Assembly (NCBI RefSeq): GCF_014656435.1 | Contig: NZ_BNCK01000004.1 | Location: forward strand, 186,001 to 250,000 | DNA length: 64,000 nt | Direction: 5' to 3' | Source of the DNA: Thalassotalea marina | Lineage (GTDB): Bacteria > Pseudomonadota > Gammaproteobacteria > Enterobacterales > Alteromonadaceae | In this document: piece after piece, positions 9,589 to 17,707 of the stretch | How positions within the stretch are numbered: position 1 is the stretch's first letter | How the letters are laid out: every line of letters starts with the position of its first letter | Program-made: the position numbers and the translations under genes | The notes under the pieces: generated by a model | The model's database searches: none | What the model was told of the DNA's origin: nothing | The model's input: the letters and a program-made list of their open reading frames with translations, nothing else

Positions 9589-10527
9589 ATGGAAATAATC
9601 AATGCAGCCCCACAATTTGACGCCAGTATAGCTCACCAATGTGGAGAAGAAGATTTAGTAGTAAATAACCCAGCTGTTAATCATGGTGATTTTACTGAAG
9701 TAGAAGACGAACTTAAAGAAGCTCAACGCAAACTTAACTTCCCCCCAGAAGTTCCAGAAATTAAGGTTAACGGCGTAGAAATAAGTGAACAGCAAGTACT
9801 AGCCGAAATGCAGTACCATAGCGCACAAAGCAAACGTGAAAGTATGGTAAAGGCTGCCCAATACTTGATTGTTAATGAACTTGTTAAACAGCAAGCATTA
9901 GCTAAAGGTGTTTACAAAAAAACTGAAATAGAAAATGTTAATGAACACGAAATGGTGCAGCGTCTAGTCAGTTTTGAACATCAAACACCGGCAGCATCTG
10001 AGAATGAATGTTTAAGATTTTATCAACAAAACAAAATTAAATTTCGCACCTCTCCATTGCTTGAAGTCAGGCATATACTGCTTGCATCACCGCCGGAGAA
10101 TGTTTCAGAACGAATACAAATAAAAGAAATCGCTCAACAACTGGTTATTCAACTTAAAAAAGGTGAAATTTCTTTTGATGATGCAGTTCAACGTCATTCA
10201 GCTTGCCCATCAAAAAGTACGAAGGGTAGTTTGGGACAAGTAAGTCAAGGACAAACAGCGCCTGAGTTTGAGCGCCAACTATTTAAAGCTAATACTGGGT
10301 TAATCAACTATCCGATAGAGTCACGTTATGGCTTTCACATCGTTTACGTCGACAGAAAAATAGCAGGCTCAGATTTACCGTTTGACTATGTAAAACAAAG
10401 GATTTGTGACTATTTAAATGAAAAGGTTGAGCGTAAAACAATCGCGCAGTACATCCAAAATTTAATAAATGACGCTGAAATAGTGGGTTTTAATTTTGAT
10501 TTTGACCGTTCGCCGTTGATGCAATAA
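9589..10527 (+). CDS. PpiC/NifM-type peptidyl-prolyl isomerase of the nar locus
   Basis: A 312-residue parvulin-like protein. The C-terminal half (about residues 160-265) is a rotamase domain with VRHILLASPPEN, HSACPSKSTKGSLGQVSQGQ and SRYGFHIVYVDR, all parvulin landmarks. The N-terminal half is helical and resembles the NifM/SurA-like chaperone arm. No signal peptide is visible, so it is predicted cytoplasmic. A PpiC-type gene directly after narI is also found in Pseudomonas nar operons, where a role in enzyme maturation is presumed. It follows GAGGAAAAATC before ATG. A 27-nt gap leads to the carbonic anhydrase gene. The function in nitrate respiration is inference. Confidence 0.88.
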   Translation: MEIINAAPQFDASIAHQCGEEDLVVNNPAVNHGDFTEVEDELKEAQRKLNFPPEVPEIKVNGVEISEQQVLAEMQYHSAQSKRESMVKAAQYLIVNELVKQQALAKGVYKKTEIENVNEHEMVQRLVSFEHQTPAASENECLRFYQQNKIKFRTSPLLEVRHILLASPPENVSERIQIKEIAQQLVIQLKKGEISFDDAVQRHSACPSKSTKGSLGQVSQGQTAPEFERQLFKANTGLINYPIESRYGFHIVYVDRKIAGSDLPFDYVKQRICDYLNEKVERKTIAQYIQNLINDAEIVGFNFDFDRSPLMQ

Positions 10528-10554
10528 TTCAGCGGAACAGGAGTTAATAGTAGT

Positions 10555-11241
10555 ATGTGTGATATCAATCAGTTATTGACCAATAATGAATTTTGGTCGA
10601 ACCGTAACATTACAAATGATCCCGAATTTTTTCACCGTTTAGCTGCACAGCAACACCCAGATTACTTATGGATTGGCTGCTCTGACTCAAGAGTACCTGC
10701 TAATGATATTGTAGGTTTAGCACCTGGCGAGTTATTTGTACATCGTAACATTGCCAACGTTATTCAAATGACCGACTTTAATTGTTTGTCAGTTTTACAA
10801 TTTGCAGTAGAGGTTTTAAAAGTTAAACACATTATTGTTTGTGGTCATTATGGTTGTGGAGGGGTTCAAGCAGCACTAGGTAATGAGGAACATGGTTTTG
10901 TGGATCATTGGTTGGGCCATATAAAAGAAGTGTATTTAAAACACCAAGACGAAATTGACCAACTGCGCTTTCGCCAACAAAAAGTTAATCGACTTTGTGA
11001 GCTAAACGTCATTGAACAGGTTAAAAATTTAACAAAAATCAAAACCATTCAGCATGCGTGGCAACGTAGTCAATCACTATCTATACATGGATGGATATAT
11101 TCCATATGTGATGGATTAATTAAAAACCTTGAAGTTACCGTTAGCGCTATCGATGCAGTTGAAGTGCCATTTAGGCTTACACCGACCAATCGCCATACAA
11201 GGCCCGTTATTGATACGTCTTTAGTAGGGTCAACTGTTTGA
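10555..11241 (+). CDS. Beta-class carbonic anhydrase
   Basis: A 228-residue zinc enzyme interconverting CO2 and bicarbonate in the cytoplasm. The zinc-site motifs are intact: CSDSRVPAN (Cys and Asp, with the Arg that gates the Asp) near residues 42-50, and HYGCGG (His and Cys) near 98-103. The length and the C-terminal helix fit the Can-type plant-like beta class. It sits between the isomerase gene and a small Cys-tailed gene, with gaps of 27 and 4 nt, so it is probably in the nar transcription unit. That is an unusual setting for this housekeeping activity. Confidence 0.95.
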   Translation: MCDINQLLTNNEFWSNRNITNDPEFFHRLAAQQHPDYLWIGCSDSRVPANDIVGLAPGELFVHRNIANVIQMTDFNCLSVLQFAVEVLKVKHIIVCGHYGCGGVQAALGNEEHGFVDHWLGHIKEVYLKHQDEIDQLRFRQQKVNRLCELNVIEQVKNLTKIKTIQHAWQRSQSLSIHGWIYSICDGLIKNLEVTVSAIDAVEVPFRLTPTNRHTRPVIDTSLVGSTV

Positions 11242-11245
11242 CAAT

Positions 11246-11584
11246 ATGGACCGTAATCCTTTCACAGCAAAGTGGTCAGCACAAGGGCACACGTTATGCT
11301 TAGGTCATTGGGAAATAACGTATTTAGATTTACCGCTTGTTATACCAAGACCTTATGTAGAAAAGGATATGGGAACAAGGGGCAACTTTAGTTATTTATT
11401 TGAAGATGATGATGATTTTATTGAAGGAGAGCCATTTGAATCATGGTTAGACATTAATATTGAATGGCTGGTCGAGGTATTTGAGCAGCACCAAATTCCC
11501 ACTGAACCTTTATATTTTGAGTATTTCTATTTAGCGGTAAATGCTCAAGATTGGCGTTGCAGTAGCTGCGGTGGCTGTATGTAA
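11246..11584 (+). CDS. Small acidic protein with a CSSCGGCM C-terminus, unknown function
   Basis: A 112-residue protein I do not recognise. It is acidic in the middle (DDDDFIEGE), has no signal peptide or membrane segment, and is Trp- and aromatic-rich. It ends in WRCSSCGGCM, three Cys as CxxCGGC at the extreme C-terminus, which could bind a metal or serve as a redox tail. It starts 4 nt after the carbonic anhydrase stop, implying translational coupling. The position at the end of the nar-ppi-can series and before nrdG suggests a role in anaerobic metabolism, but the sequence does not prove this. Confidence 0.7.
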   Translation: MDRNPFTAKWSAQGHTLCLGHWEITYLDLPLVIPRPYVEKDMGTRGNFSYLFEDDDDFIEGEPFESWLDINIEWLVEVFEQHQIPTEPLYFEYFYLAVNAQDWRCSSCGGCM

Positions 11585-11783
11585 CTTACTTAAACACCGA
11601 ATTACAACCTCTTTATTATTCCATTTCATAAACAATCGGTAGTCAAAACCGAGGGCTCATTAGCTCGGTTATAAAAAACTGAATATCTTAAAGCTACTTC
11701 AAGTACCAAAAATTAACCGTTTAACAAATAGGACTATTGCATATATTGCGTACTCTTTAAGTGGTATATAAAAAACATCAAAA

Positions 11784-11799
11784 CCACTATATATTGTGT
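11784..11799. promoter_or_regulatory. NrdR box 1
   Basis: CCACTATATATTGTGT matches 15 of 16 positions of the NrdR consensus ACACWATATATWGTGT. NrdR is the ATP/dATP-sensing repressor of ribonucleotide reductase genes. Confidence 0.85.
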
Positions 11800-11815
11800 C
11801 TTAACCATACCTAAA

Positions 11816-11831
11816 ACACAATATATAGATT
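11816..11831. promoter_or_regulatory. NrdR box 2
   Basis: ACACAATATATAGATT matches 14 of 16 consensus positions. It lies 32 bp (three helical turns) after box 1, the standard phasing of paired NrdR boxes. It ends directly before the nrdG ATG, so repressor here would also cover the start region. Confidence 0.8.
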
Positions 11832-11833
11832 TT

Positions 11834-12295
11834 ATGTTTAATACCTTACCTCCAAAAATCGTTTTTCAAGAAGTACCAGATCATGTATCACTGGCTTTTT
11901 TAATTACAGGCTGCCCACTTCGTTGCAAAGGATGTCACAGCACTGATTCTTGGAACAAACTAAAAGGTAAACCACTAACAAAAAGCTCATATATAAGCTA
12001 TCTAAATAGATACCATTCCTTCATCAATTGTGTTGTGTTTTTTGGCGGTGAATGGGCCAGCCCAGCACTTATTGAAAAGCTGTTAATTGCCAAAGATTTT
12101 AAACTCAAAACTTGTCTATATTCTGGGTTAGAACAAGTTCCAGTACAAATCTTAACCTTATTAGATTTTGTAAAAGTCGGCCCTTGGCAACGCAAAAGGG
12201 GCGGCTTAACAGATAAAAATACCAATCAACGTTTTTACGATCTTAACAGTGGCAAATGTTTAAATTTTAAGTTTCAAAGTCCAAACCAACAATAA
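11834..12295 (+). CDS. nrdG: Anaerobic ribonucleotide reductase activating protein NrdG
   Basis: A 153-residue radical-SAM activase. The [4Fe-4S]/SAM motif is ITGCPLRCKGCHSTDSW (C-x3-C-x2-C) near residues 30-40, and FFGGEWA follows as the SAM-binding GGE motif. It forms the glycyl radical on NrdD. The length is typical (about 154). No clear Shine-Dalgarno precedes the ATG because a NrdR box fills that space. It is followed after 11 nt by nrdD, the reverse of the more common nrdD-nrdG order. Confidence 0.95.
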   Translation: MFNTLPPKIVFQEVPDHVSLAFLITGCPLRCKGCHSTDSWNKLKGKPLTKSSYISYLNRYHSFINCVVFFGGEWASPALIEKLLIAKDFKLKTCLYSGLEQVPVQILTLLDFVKVGPWQRKRGGLTDKNTNQRFYDLNSGKCLNFKFQSPNQQ

Positions 12296-12306
12296 GAGGC
12301 AATATT

Positions 12307-14085
12307 ATGCAACGATTAACAACTGAACAACTTACATCAAAAAAGCTCTTTATAAGGCATTATATGAAAGCAAGTAATGCTGCAGATGGCTCAAGGATGG
12401 ATGCAAACGCCAATGTTACTCATAAAAACATTGCAACTTTAGAAGCTGAATTAATGAAGGATTACTTTATACAGGTAAATAGGGCACAAGTATGTGAAAA
12501 GATCAGCGAGTTATTTTCAGCTGAATTAGCAGACGAATATATAAGACAAATTGAAACTCACGAGATATATGTTCATGACGAAACTAGTCTAAAGCCCTAT
12601 TGTGCATCTATTTCTTTGTATCCATTTTTGCTTGAAGGCTTAACTTCGCTTGGCGGGGAGTCAAAAGCGCCTAAACATTTAGCTTCTTTTTGTGGTAGTT
12701 TTGTAAATTTGGTTTTTGCTATCAGTGCTCAGTTTGCTGGAGCAATAGCCACTGTCGAGTTTCTTACCTATTTCGACTATTTTGCACGCAACGAATTGGG
12801 AGACGATTATCTAACCTGTCACTCGGCCGAAGTTGACAACCATTTACAGCATGTTGTTTACGCCCTTAATCAACCTGCGGCGGCAAGGGGTTATCAAAGT
12901 GTTTTTTGGAATATTTCCATTTACGACCAATTTTACTTTGAATCTTTGTTTGAACACTTTGTTTTTCCAGATACTACTAGACCTAACTGGCAAAGTGTTA
13001 GTCGTTTACAACAGTATTTTTTATCGTGGTTTAATAAAGAAAGGGAAAAATCAATTTTAACTTTTCCTGTTGTAACAGCAGCCATGTTAACAAAAGAAGA
13101 TTTAGTTAAAGATACGCAATTTGCACAAATGTGTGCAAAACAAATGAGCGAAGGTAATTCTTTTTTTGTTTATCAATCTGAGCGGGCTGATTCACTCGCT
13201 TCGTGTTGTCGGCTAAGAAATGAAATAAGCGATAACACCTTTTCCTATACGCTTGGCGCAGGTGGTGTTTCAACTGGCTCTATCAATGTGATCACCCTTA
13301 ATATGAATCGTTTAGTACAAGACGGTAGAGACTTATTATCTGAAGTAGAAAAAATTCAAAAATATCAAGTAGCGTATCGACTCATCATGGAAGATTATCA
13401 AGCCAGCGGTATGTTACCAGTATATGATGCTGGCTTTATCCACCTAGATAAACAATTTTTAACTTTAGGTATAAATGGCATGGTTGAAGCTGCTGAGTAT
13501 TTGGGGATAAAGGTTGGCAATAACGAAGACTATAGAGCATTTGTTGATCAACATTTAAAAGTTATTTTTGACGCAAATAAGCATGCAAAGGCGTTATTTG
13601 GTTTTCAGTTTAACACTGAATTTGTACCTGCTGAAAATCTAGGGATAAAAAATGCTGCCTGGGATAAAAAGGACGGATATCTTGTTGCTAGGGATTGTTA
13701 TAACTCGTATTTTTATATAGTCGAAGATGAAGATATTAATCATGTCGATAAGTTTGTGTTACACGGTAAAGGTTTTAACCGTTATTTAGATGGCGGTTCA
13801 GCTTTGCACCTAAATTTGGAAGAGTCTCTAACTGAAGCTAATGCACTTAACTTGTTAAACATAGCAGCAAAAACGGGCTGCAACTACTTTTGTATCAATG
13901 TAAAGATCACGTTATGTAACGATTGTCAGCATATAGATAAACGTACTTTACATAGGTGCTCAGCATGCCATTCTAACAATATAGATTATGGCACACGTGT
14001 AATAGGGTACTTAAAGAGAGTATCGGCTTATAGTCAAGGAAGAAGAGCAGAGCACGGTCGTCGCTACTACCACCTGAACCCTTAA
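12307..14085 (+). CDS. nrdD: Class III (anaerobic) ribonucleoside-triphosphate reductase NrdD, without ATP-cone
   Basis: A 592-residue glycyl-radical enzyme that makes dNTPs without oxygen. A C-terminal Zn site (CNDC ... CSAC) is followed by RVIGYL, whose Gly (residue 567) is the expected radical site. SCCR near residues 299-302 aligns with the region of the thiyl-radical Cys. The finger-loop-like GAGGVSTGSINVITLN is conserved. It is about 120 residues shorter than E. coli NrdD (712). The missing part is the N-terminal ATP-cone, since the protein begins near the YMKASNAADGSRMDANANV segment of the catalytic domain. Loss of the cone means loss of the usual dATP overall-activity switch. Confidence 0.94.
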   Translation: MQRLTTEQLTSKKLFIRHYMKASNAADGSRMDANANVTHKNIATLEAELMKDYFIQVNRAQVCEKISELFSAELADEYIRQIETHEIYVHDETSLKPYCASISLYPFLLEGLTSLGGESKAPKHLASFCGSFVNLVFAISAQFAGAIATVEFLTYFDYFARNELGDDYLTCHSAEVDNHLQHVVYALNQPAAARGYQSVFWNISIYDQFYFESLFEHFVFPDTTRPNWQSVSRLQQYFLSWFNKEREKSILTFPVVTAAMLTKEDLVKDTQFAQMCAKQMSEGNSFFVYQSERADSLASCCRLRNEISDNTFSYTLGAGGVSTGSINVITLNMNRLVQDGRDLLSEVEKIQKYQVAYRLIMEDYQASGMLPVYDAGFIHLDKQFLTLGINGMVEAAEYLGIKVGNNEDYRAFVDQHLKVIFDANKHAKALFGFQFNTEFVPAENLGIKNAAWDKKDGYLVARDCYNSYFYIVEDEDINHVDKFVLHGKGFNRYLDGGSALHLNLEESLTEANALNLLNIAAKTGCNYFCINVKITLCNDCQHIDKRTLHRCSACHSNNIDYGTRVIGYLKRVSAYSQGRRAEHGRRYYHLNP

Positions 14086-14182
14086 TAAAAAAACAAGTTT
14101 TTAAGTCTTAATGCAAATAAAGTAATATCGAGTTTAATAGGCCGAAATTGCTTTATTTGGTTTAGTACTCTTGTTTAAATTA

Positions 14183-14725
14183 TTAAGCATTTATTTGGGA
14201 CCATTGTTTTTGAAACCTCTTTATAATCCTTTGCACAGGTTCTGAAAATGCATCAAAAACCTGATAGTCATCAATAAAATTTTTGATTGCTAGTCCAAGC
14301 TCAGTATTCCCGGTAACTAGTAGCTTACGCTTGAAAAATAACGTATCAGGATCAACCTTTTTACTTGCTAATAACAGTAAGCTTTGGCTGTCGGCATGAA
14401 ATACTACGTCAGCTTTATTAATCGCCTTAGGCAATTCGATTTCTACTTGTAAATATGAATCGTCGATACCTTCAACAAGTGTAATGTAACAACAAAAATC
14501 GGCATCTGTGATGGTTAACTCAAGCCAGTTACCCGCTACAAAGCTTAGCTCATCTTCATTTATCGCTGGTAAAAATATTTTGTTAAGCATTACGCTTATC
14601 AGATGTTCAGTCAAAGAGGCTGGTAAAAGGTCAAATGGTTTGAATAGGTGAGGTGTCAACATGAGCAACTTTTCATGTACCTTTTTTCCTAGGTGTTGAT
14701 TGTAAAACGTTGTTACTCGATTCAT
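14183..14725 (-). CDS. ubiT: UbiT, SCP2-type factor for O2-independent ubiquinone synthesis
   Basis: A 180-residue protein with a sterol-carrier (SCP2-like) fold, formerly YhbT. Family members bind ubiquinone intermediates and support anaerobic ubiquinone synthesis with UbiU/UbiV. Supporting features are the family length (about 174), the SCP2-like core (NWLELTITDADFCCYITLVEG, DVVFHADSQSLLLLASKKVDPDTLFFKRKLLVTGNTELGL) and the classic divergent arrangement with ubiUV 279 bp away. No signal peptide or membrane helix is visible, so it is predicted cytoplasmic. Confidence 0.9.
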   Translation of the reverse strand: MNRVTTFYNQHLGKKVHEKLLMLTPHLFKPFDLLPASLTEHLISVMLNKIFLPAINEDELSFVAGNWLELTITDADFCCYITLVEGIDDSYLQVEIELPKAINKADVVFHADSQSLLLLASKKVDPDTLFFKRKLLVTGNTELGLAIKNFIDDYQVFDAFSEPVQRIIKRFQKQWSQINA

Positions 14726-14889
14726 TTATAGTCCTTAAAATCTAAAAGAGTGTACTTTTTAGATTTAATGTAAATGGTTGCTTAGCGCATAGCATCAGTG
14801 GTCAACTCTCAGCGTTAAACTCAGCTTTGACTTTCAATTTAAGCTTTTAATAAATAAGTATATTGTCGGCGTTTGCTTACAGGGAAGCT

Positions 14890-14930
14890 TTGCGTTAGAT
14901 CAACAAACTGTTTTTGATGCTCCGTACAAT
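14890..14930 (+). promoter_or_regulatory. FNR-like class II promoter of ubiUV
   Basis: TTGCG-TTAG-ATCAA (14890-14903) matches 8 of 10 defined FNR bases. TACAAT (14925-14930) is a good -10. A start near 14937-14938 puts the box centre (14896.5) about 41 bp upstream, which is class II geometry. E. coli ubiUV is FNR-activated, which supports the call. Confidence 0.65.
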
Positions 14931-15004
14931 AGGGGTACTCCGTTAGAGGGATTGTTAAGAAAATAATTCCAGCCAAAATAAAGAAAAACCAAGGAGAGTT
15001 ATCA

Positions 15005-16000
15005 ATGGAATTATTATGTCCGGCAGGTAATTTGTCATCTTTAAAAACCGCCATAGACAGCGGTGCTGATGCTGTATACATCGGCCTTAAAAATGACACA
15101 AATGCTCGCCATTTTGCTGGTTTAAATTTTTCAAAATCAAAACTTGAGCAAGCAGTAAGCTACGTTAAACAACACAACAAAAAACTACACTTGGCGATTA
15201 ACACATTTGCAAACAGTGAAAATTGGCAGGTTTGGAAAGAATCCGTTGATTTGGCAGCAGATATTGGCGTAAATGTTTTAATCGCAGCAGATATTTCTGT
15301 ATTAAATTACGCTCGTACACATTATCCAGATCTTGAGCTTCATTTATCAGTACAAGCGTCAGCTACTAACGCTGAAGCAATCAATTATTATGCTAAAAAT
15401 TTCAACATTCAGCGCGTGGTATTACCAAGAGTCTTGTCTATTCATCAAGTAAAGCAATTGGCTCGCAGTACTGAAGTTGAGTTAGAGGTGTTTGCTTACG
15501 GTAGTTTGTGCATCATGGCAGAAGGGCGTTGCCATTTATCATCTTATTTAACAGGCGAATCTCCAAATATGAATGGCGTGTGTTCTCCGGCAAAGTTTGT
15601 TAGTTGGCAAGATACAGAGCAAGGGCTTGAATCTCGATTAAACAACATTTTAATTGACCGATATAGCGCAAATGAATCTGCAGGTTACCCGACATTGTGT
15701 AAAGGCCGCTTTAATGTTGACGATACCTTGTATCACACACTTGAAGAGCCAACGAGCTTAAACTCAATGGAGCTTTTACCTCAGCTTATTAATATGGGGG
15801 TTTCGTCGATAAAGATTGAAGGACGACAACGAAGCTCTGCTTATGTTAGGGAAGTAACTCAAACCTGGCGCCAAGCGATAGATGCATGTTTAAAAAAGAA
15901 GCAAGAATTTACCGTTAATCCCCAATGGCAACATACCTTAGCTTCACTTTCAGAGGGTAATCAAACAACTTTGGGTGCTTACCATAAACAATGGCAATAG
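15005..16000 (+). CDS. ubiU: UbiU, U32-family [4Fe-4S] protein of anaerobic ubiquinone synthesis
   Basis: A 331-residue U32 'peptidase-like' protein (YhbU). The start MELLCPAGNLSSLKTAIDSGADAVYIG is a textbook U32 N-terminus. Four Cys that would hold the iron-sulfur cluster are present: LCIMAEGRCHLSSY, NGVCSPAK and PTLCKGRF. With UbiV it hydroxylates ubiquinone precursors without O2 (known for E. coli), using prephenate as the oxygen source. AAGGAG precedes the ATG. The end overlaps the region upstream of ubiV, so the two are coupled. Confidence 0.95.
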   Translation: MELLCPAGNLSSLKTAIDSGADAVYIGLKNDTNARHFAGLNFSKSKLEQAVSYVKQHNKKLHLAINTFANSENWQVWKESVDLAADIGVNVLIAADISVLNYARTHYPDLELHLSVQASATNAEAINYYAKNFNIQRVVLPRVLSIHQVKQLARSTEVELEVFAYGSLCIMAEGRCHLSSYLTGESPNMNGVCSPAKFVSWQDTEQGLESRLNNILIDRYSANESAGYPTLCKGRFNVDDTLYHTLEEPTSLNSMELLPQLINMGVSSIKIEGRQRSSAYVREVTQTWRQAIDACLKKKQEFTVNPQWQHTLASLSEGNQTTLGAYHKQWQ

Positions 16001-16008
16001 AGGTTAAG

Positions 16009-16872
16009 ATGAAATATTCACTGGGTAACATCCAATATTTTTGGCCAAAACAAACTGTTGAATCCTTTTATCAATCTGCGATAGATTCTGACGTAGATAT
16101 TGTTTATCTCGGCGAGTCCGTATGCAGTAAAAGGAGAGAAATGCGGTTAAAAGACTATTTATACATTGCAAACGAGTTAACTAAAGCCAACAAACAAGTA
16201 GTACTTTCTACCATGGTGTTGTTGGAGGCTCCTTCTGAATTAAACGAATTAAAAAAGTATTGTGATAACGGCGACTTTTTAGTTGAAGCCAATGATATCT
16301 CAGCAATTCAATTGTTAACTGAGCGAAAGCTACCTTTTGTTGCTGGCAGTGCGTTGAATTTATACAACCATCACGCACTTAAACTGTTGACGGAGCAAGG
16401 AATGGTAAGGTGGTGTATTCCCGTGGAACTATCGCGTGATCGTCTCAAGAATATCGTTTATCAGTGTGAAAAGACTAACATTAGGCATAAATTTGAAATA
16501 GAAGTAACAAGTTTTGGCCATTTACCTTTAGCTTTTTCAGCTCGTTGTTTTACAGCACGCTCAGAAAATCGCCCCAAGGACGACTGCCAATTATGCTGTA
16601 TTAATTACCCAAATGGTCGGCTGACACAGAGTCAAGAAGGAGAGTCTTTATTTGTGTTAAATGGCATACAAACAATGTCGGGTTATTGTTACAACTTAAG
16701 TGGCGAACAACAAAACATGCAAGGTTTAGTCGATATTATGAGGGTATTACCTGAAAGTGAAGAAGCATTTCACATTATTTCTCAGCTAAAACAGGGAAAT
16801 TCGCTATATAGCGAAACTCATCATTCCAATGGTTATTGGCATCAAATTCCAGGCCTTTCAACAGCTCTTTAG
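16009..16872 (+). CDS. ubiV: UbiV, partner of UbiU
   Basis: A 287-residue U32 protein (YhbV). I chose ATG 16009 (MKYSLGNIQYFWPK) over the in-frame ATG at 15991 because the E. coli protein begins at the same motif and AGAGGTTAAG precedes it. Cluster ligands are visible: VCSKRREMR near residue 39, then CFTARSENRPKDDCQLCC. It forms a heterodimer with UbiU. The pair allows ubiquinone to be made during the nitrate respiration encoded upstream. A terminator follows. Confidence 0.95.
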   Translation: MKYSLGNIQYFWPKQTVESFYQSAIDSDVDIVYLGESVCSKRREMRLKDYLYIANELTKANKQVVLSTMVLLEAPSELNELKKYCDNGDFLVEANDISAIQLLTERKLPFVAGSALNLYNHHALKLLTEQGMVRWCIPVELSRDRLKNIVYQCEKTNIRHKFEIEVTSFGHLPLAFSARCFTARSENRPKDDCQLCCINYPNGRLTQSQEGESLFVLNGIQTMSGYCYNLSGEQQNMQGLVDIMRVLPESEEAFHIISQLKQGNSLYSETHHSNGYWHQIPGLSTAL

Positions 16873-16892
16873 CACCACAAAAAACATATAAA

Positions 16893-16933
16893 AAAAACAG
16901 CATTAGCTATAGAAATAGACAAATGCTGTTTTT
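16893..16933. terminator. Bidirectional terminator between ubiV and the dehydrogenase operon
   Basis: Twelve-base arms (AAAAACAGCATT / AATGCTGTTTTT) with a 17-nt loop, A- and T-rich ends, between convergent genes. Confidence 0.8.
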
Positions 16934-16962
16934 ATTACAATAAATTACGCGATTAAACGTTA

Positions 16963-17706
16963 TTAAGCTTTATATGCAAATTCCGTTAGCCCCAATTCGG
17001 CTAGAATGTTATCTAAATGCTGTTGTGCTGGTTTATCTGGCCCTGGGTAATCACCTGCAATTGGCACATTCCCCATATAACCTATATCTTTCATGCCCGC
17101 AGGTGAACAGAAAAATGCCGCCATAACTAGATTTCTAAAACGAGCAAATGCTTTAGCTATTTGTTGAAACTCTTCTGGAGTGGTAGGCGTTCGATACGCA
17201 ATATCATCAATAATGGCTATTTGTTCATTTGTGTTTAATTTCGCAAAAATTTTGTTAAATCTTTGTGTTGCTTCGTCGTCAATCCAAGCAAGAGCATGTA
17301 AAATAGTACTACGATCTCGTTGTTGACCAGAATAGGGCGCGCTGACCCATTCATTAATAACCGCTGGAACATCAACTTCCGTTGCTGAGGGCACATCACC
17401 TTCACGAGGCACAATGATATCAGACAATATAGCAACTAGTGTTAATTGCTCTGTAGTCAAAGTTAGCGGCCATGGAGACTCAGGAGGAATGATCAAGTTG
17501 GGATCGGTACCGTAACCTTTACCCGTAATAGGCTTTAGTTTTAAGTCTGGCCAGTGGCCAACAGTGGATTTGTCAGCATATGCGTCGCTTGAAAAACCCA
17601 CTGAAGCTACAGCAGCTGAACTGACGGCTAAGGCACTTAACCACTTTAATGAGTCGCGTCGGCTCATGCCGGAACGGTACATGTATTTGTCATTAATTGT
17701 CGACAT
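16963..17706 (-). CDS. Tat-exported gluconate 2-dehydrogenase subunit 3-type protein
   Basis: A 247-residue small subunit (Gluconate_2-dh3 family). The N-terminus has a twin-arginine signal, SRRDSLKW, followed by a hydrophobic Ala-rich stretch ending near SDAYA. The body has the family pattern (LTTEQLTLVAILSDIIVPRE, VPAVINEWV, AFFCSPAGMKDIGYMGN). In characterised dehydrogenases this subunit folds with the GMC flavoprotein and carries it through the Tat pathway. It is the last gene of the operon, 1 nt after the GMC gene. No cytochrome c subunit gene is adjacent. Confidence 0.88.
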   Translation of the reverse strand: MSTINDKYMYRSGMSRRDSLKWLSALAVSSAAVASVGFSSDAYADKSTVGHWPDLKLKPITGKGYGTDPNLIIPPESPWPLTLTTEQLTLVAILSDIIVPREGDVPSATEVDVPAVINEWVSAPYSGQQRDRSTILHALAWIDDEATQRFNKIFAKLNTNEQIAIIDDIAYRTPTTPEEFQQIAKAFARFRNLVMAAFFCSPAGMKDIGYMGNVPIAGDYPGPDKPAQQHLDNILAELGLTEFAYKA

Positions 17707-17707
17707 G

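Noticed and set aside
11647-11670. Rho-independent terminator after the 112-aa gene
   Set aside because: A 7-bp inverted repeat is present but an A-run, not a T-run, follows on the plus strand.
11736-11751. Third NrdR box before nrdG
   Set aside because: Only 11 of 16 positions match and the 48-bp distance is out of phase with the other two.
14114-14159. Terminator between nrdD and ubiT
   Set aside because: 9-bp AT-rich arms separated by 28 bases with no T-run at the end. Weak.
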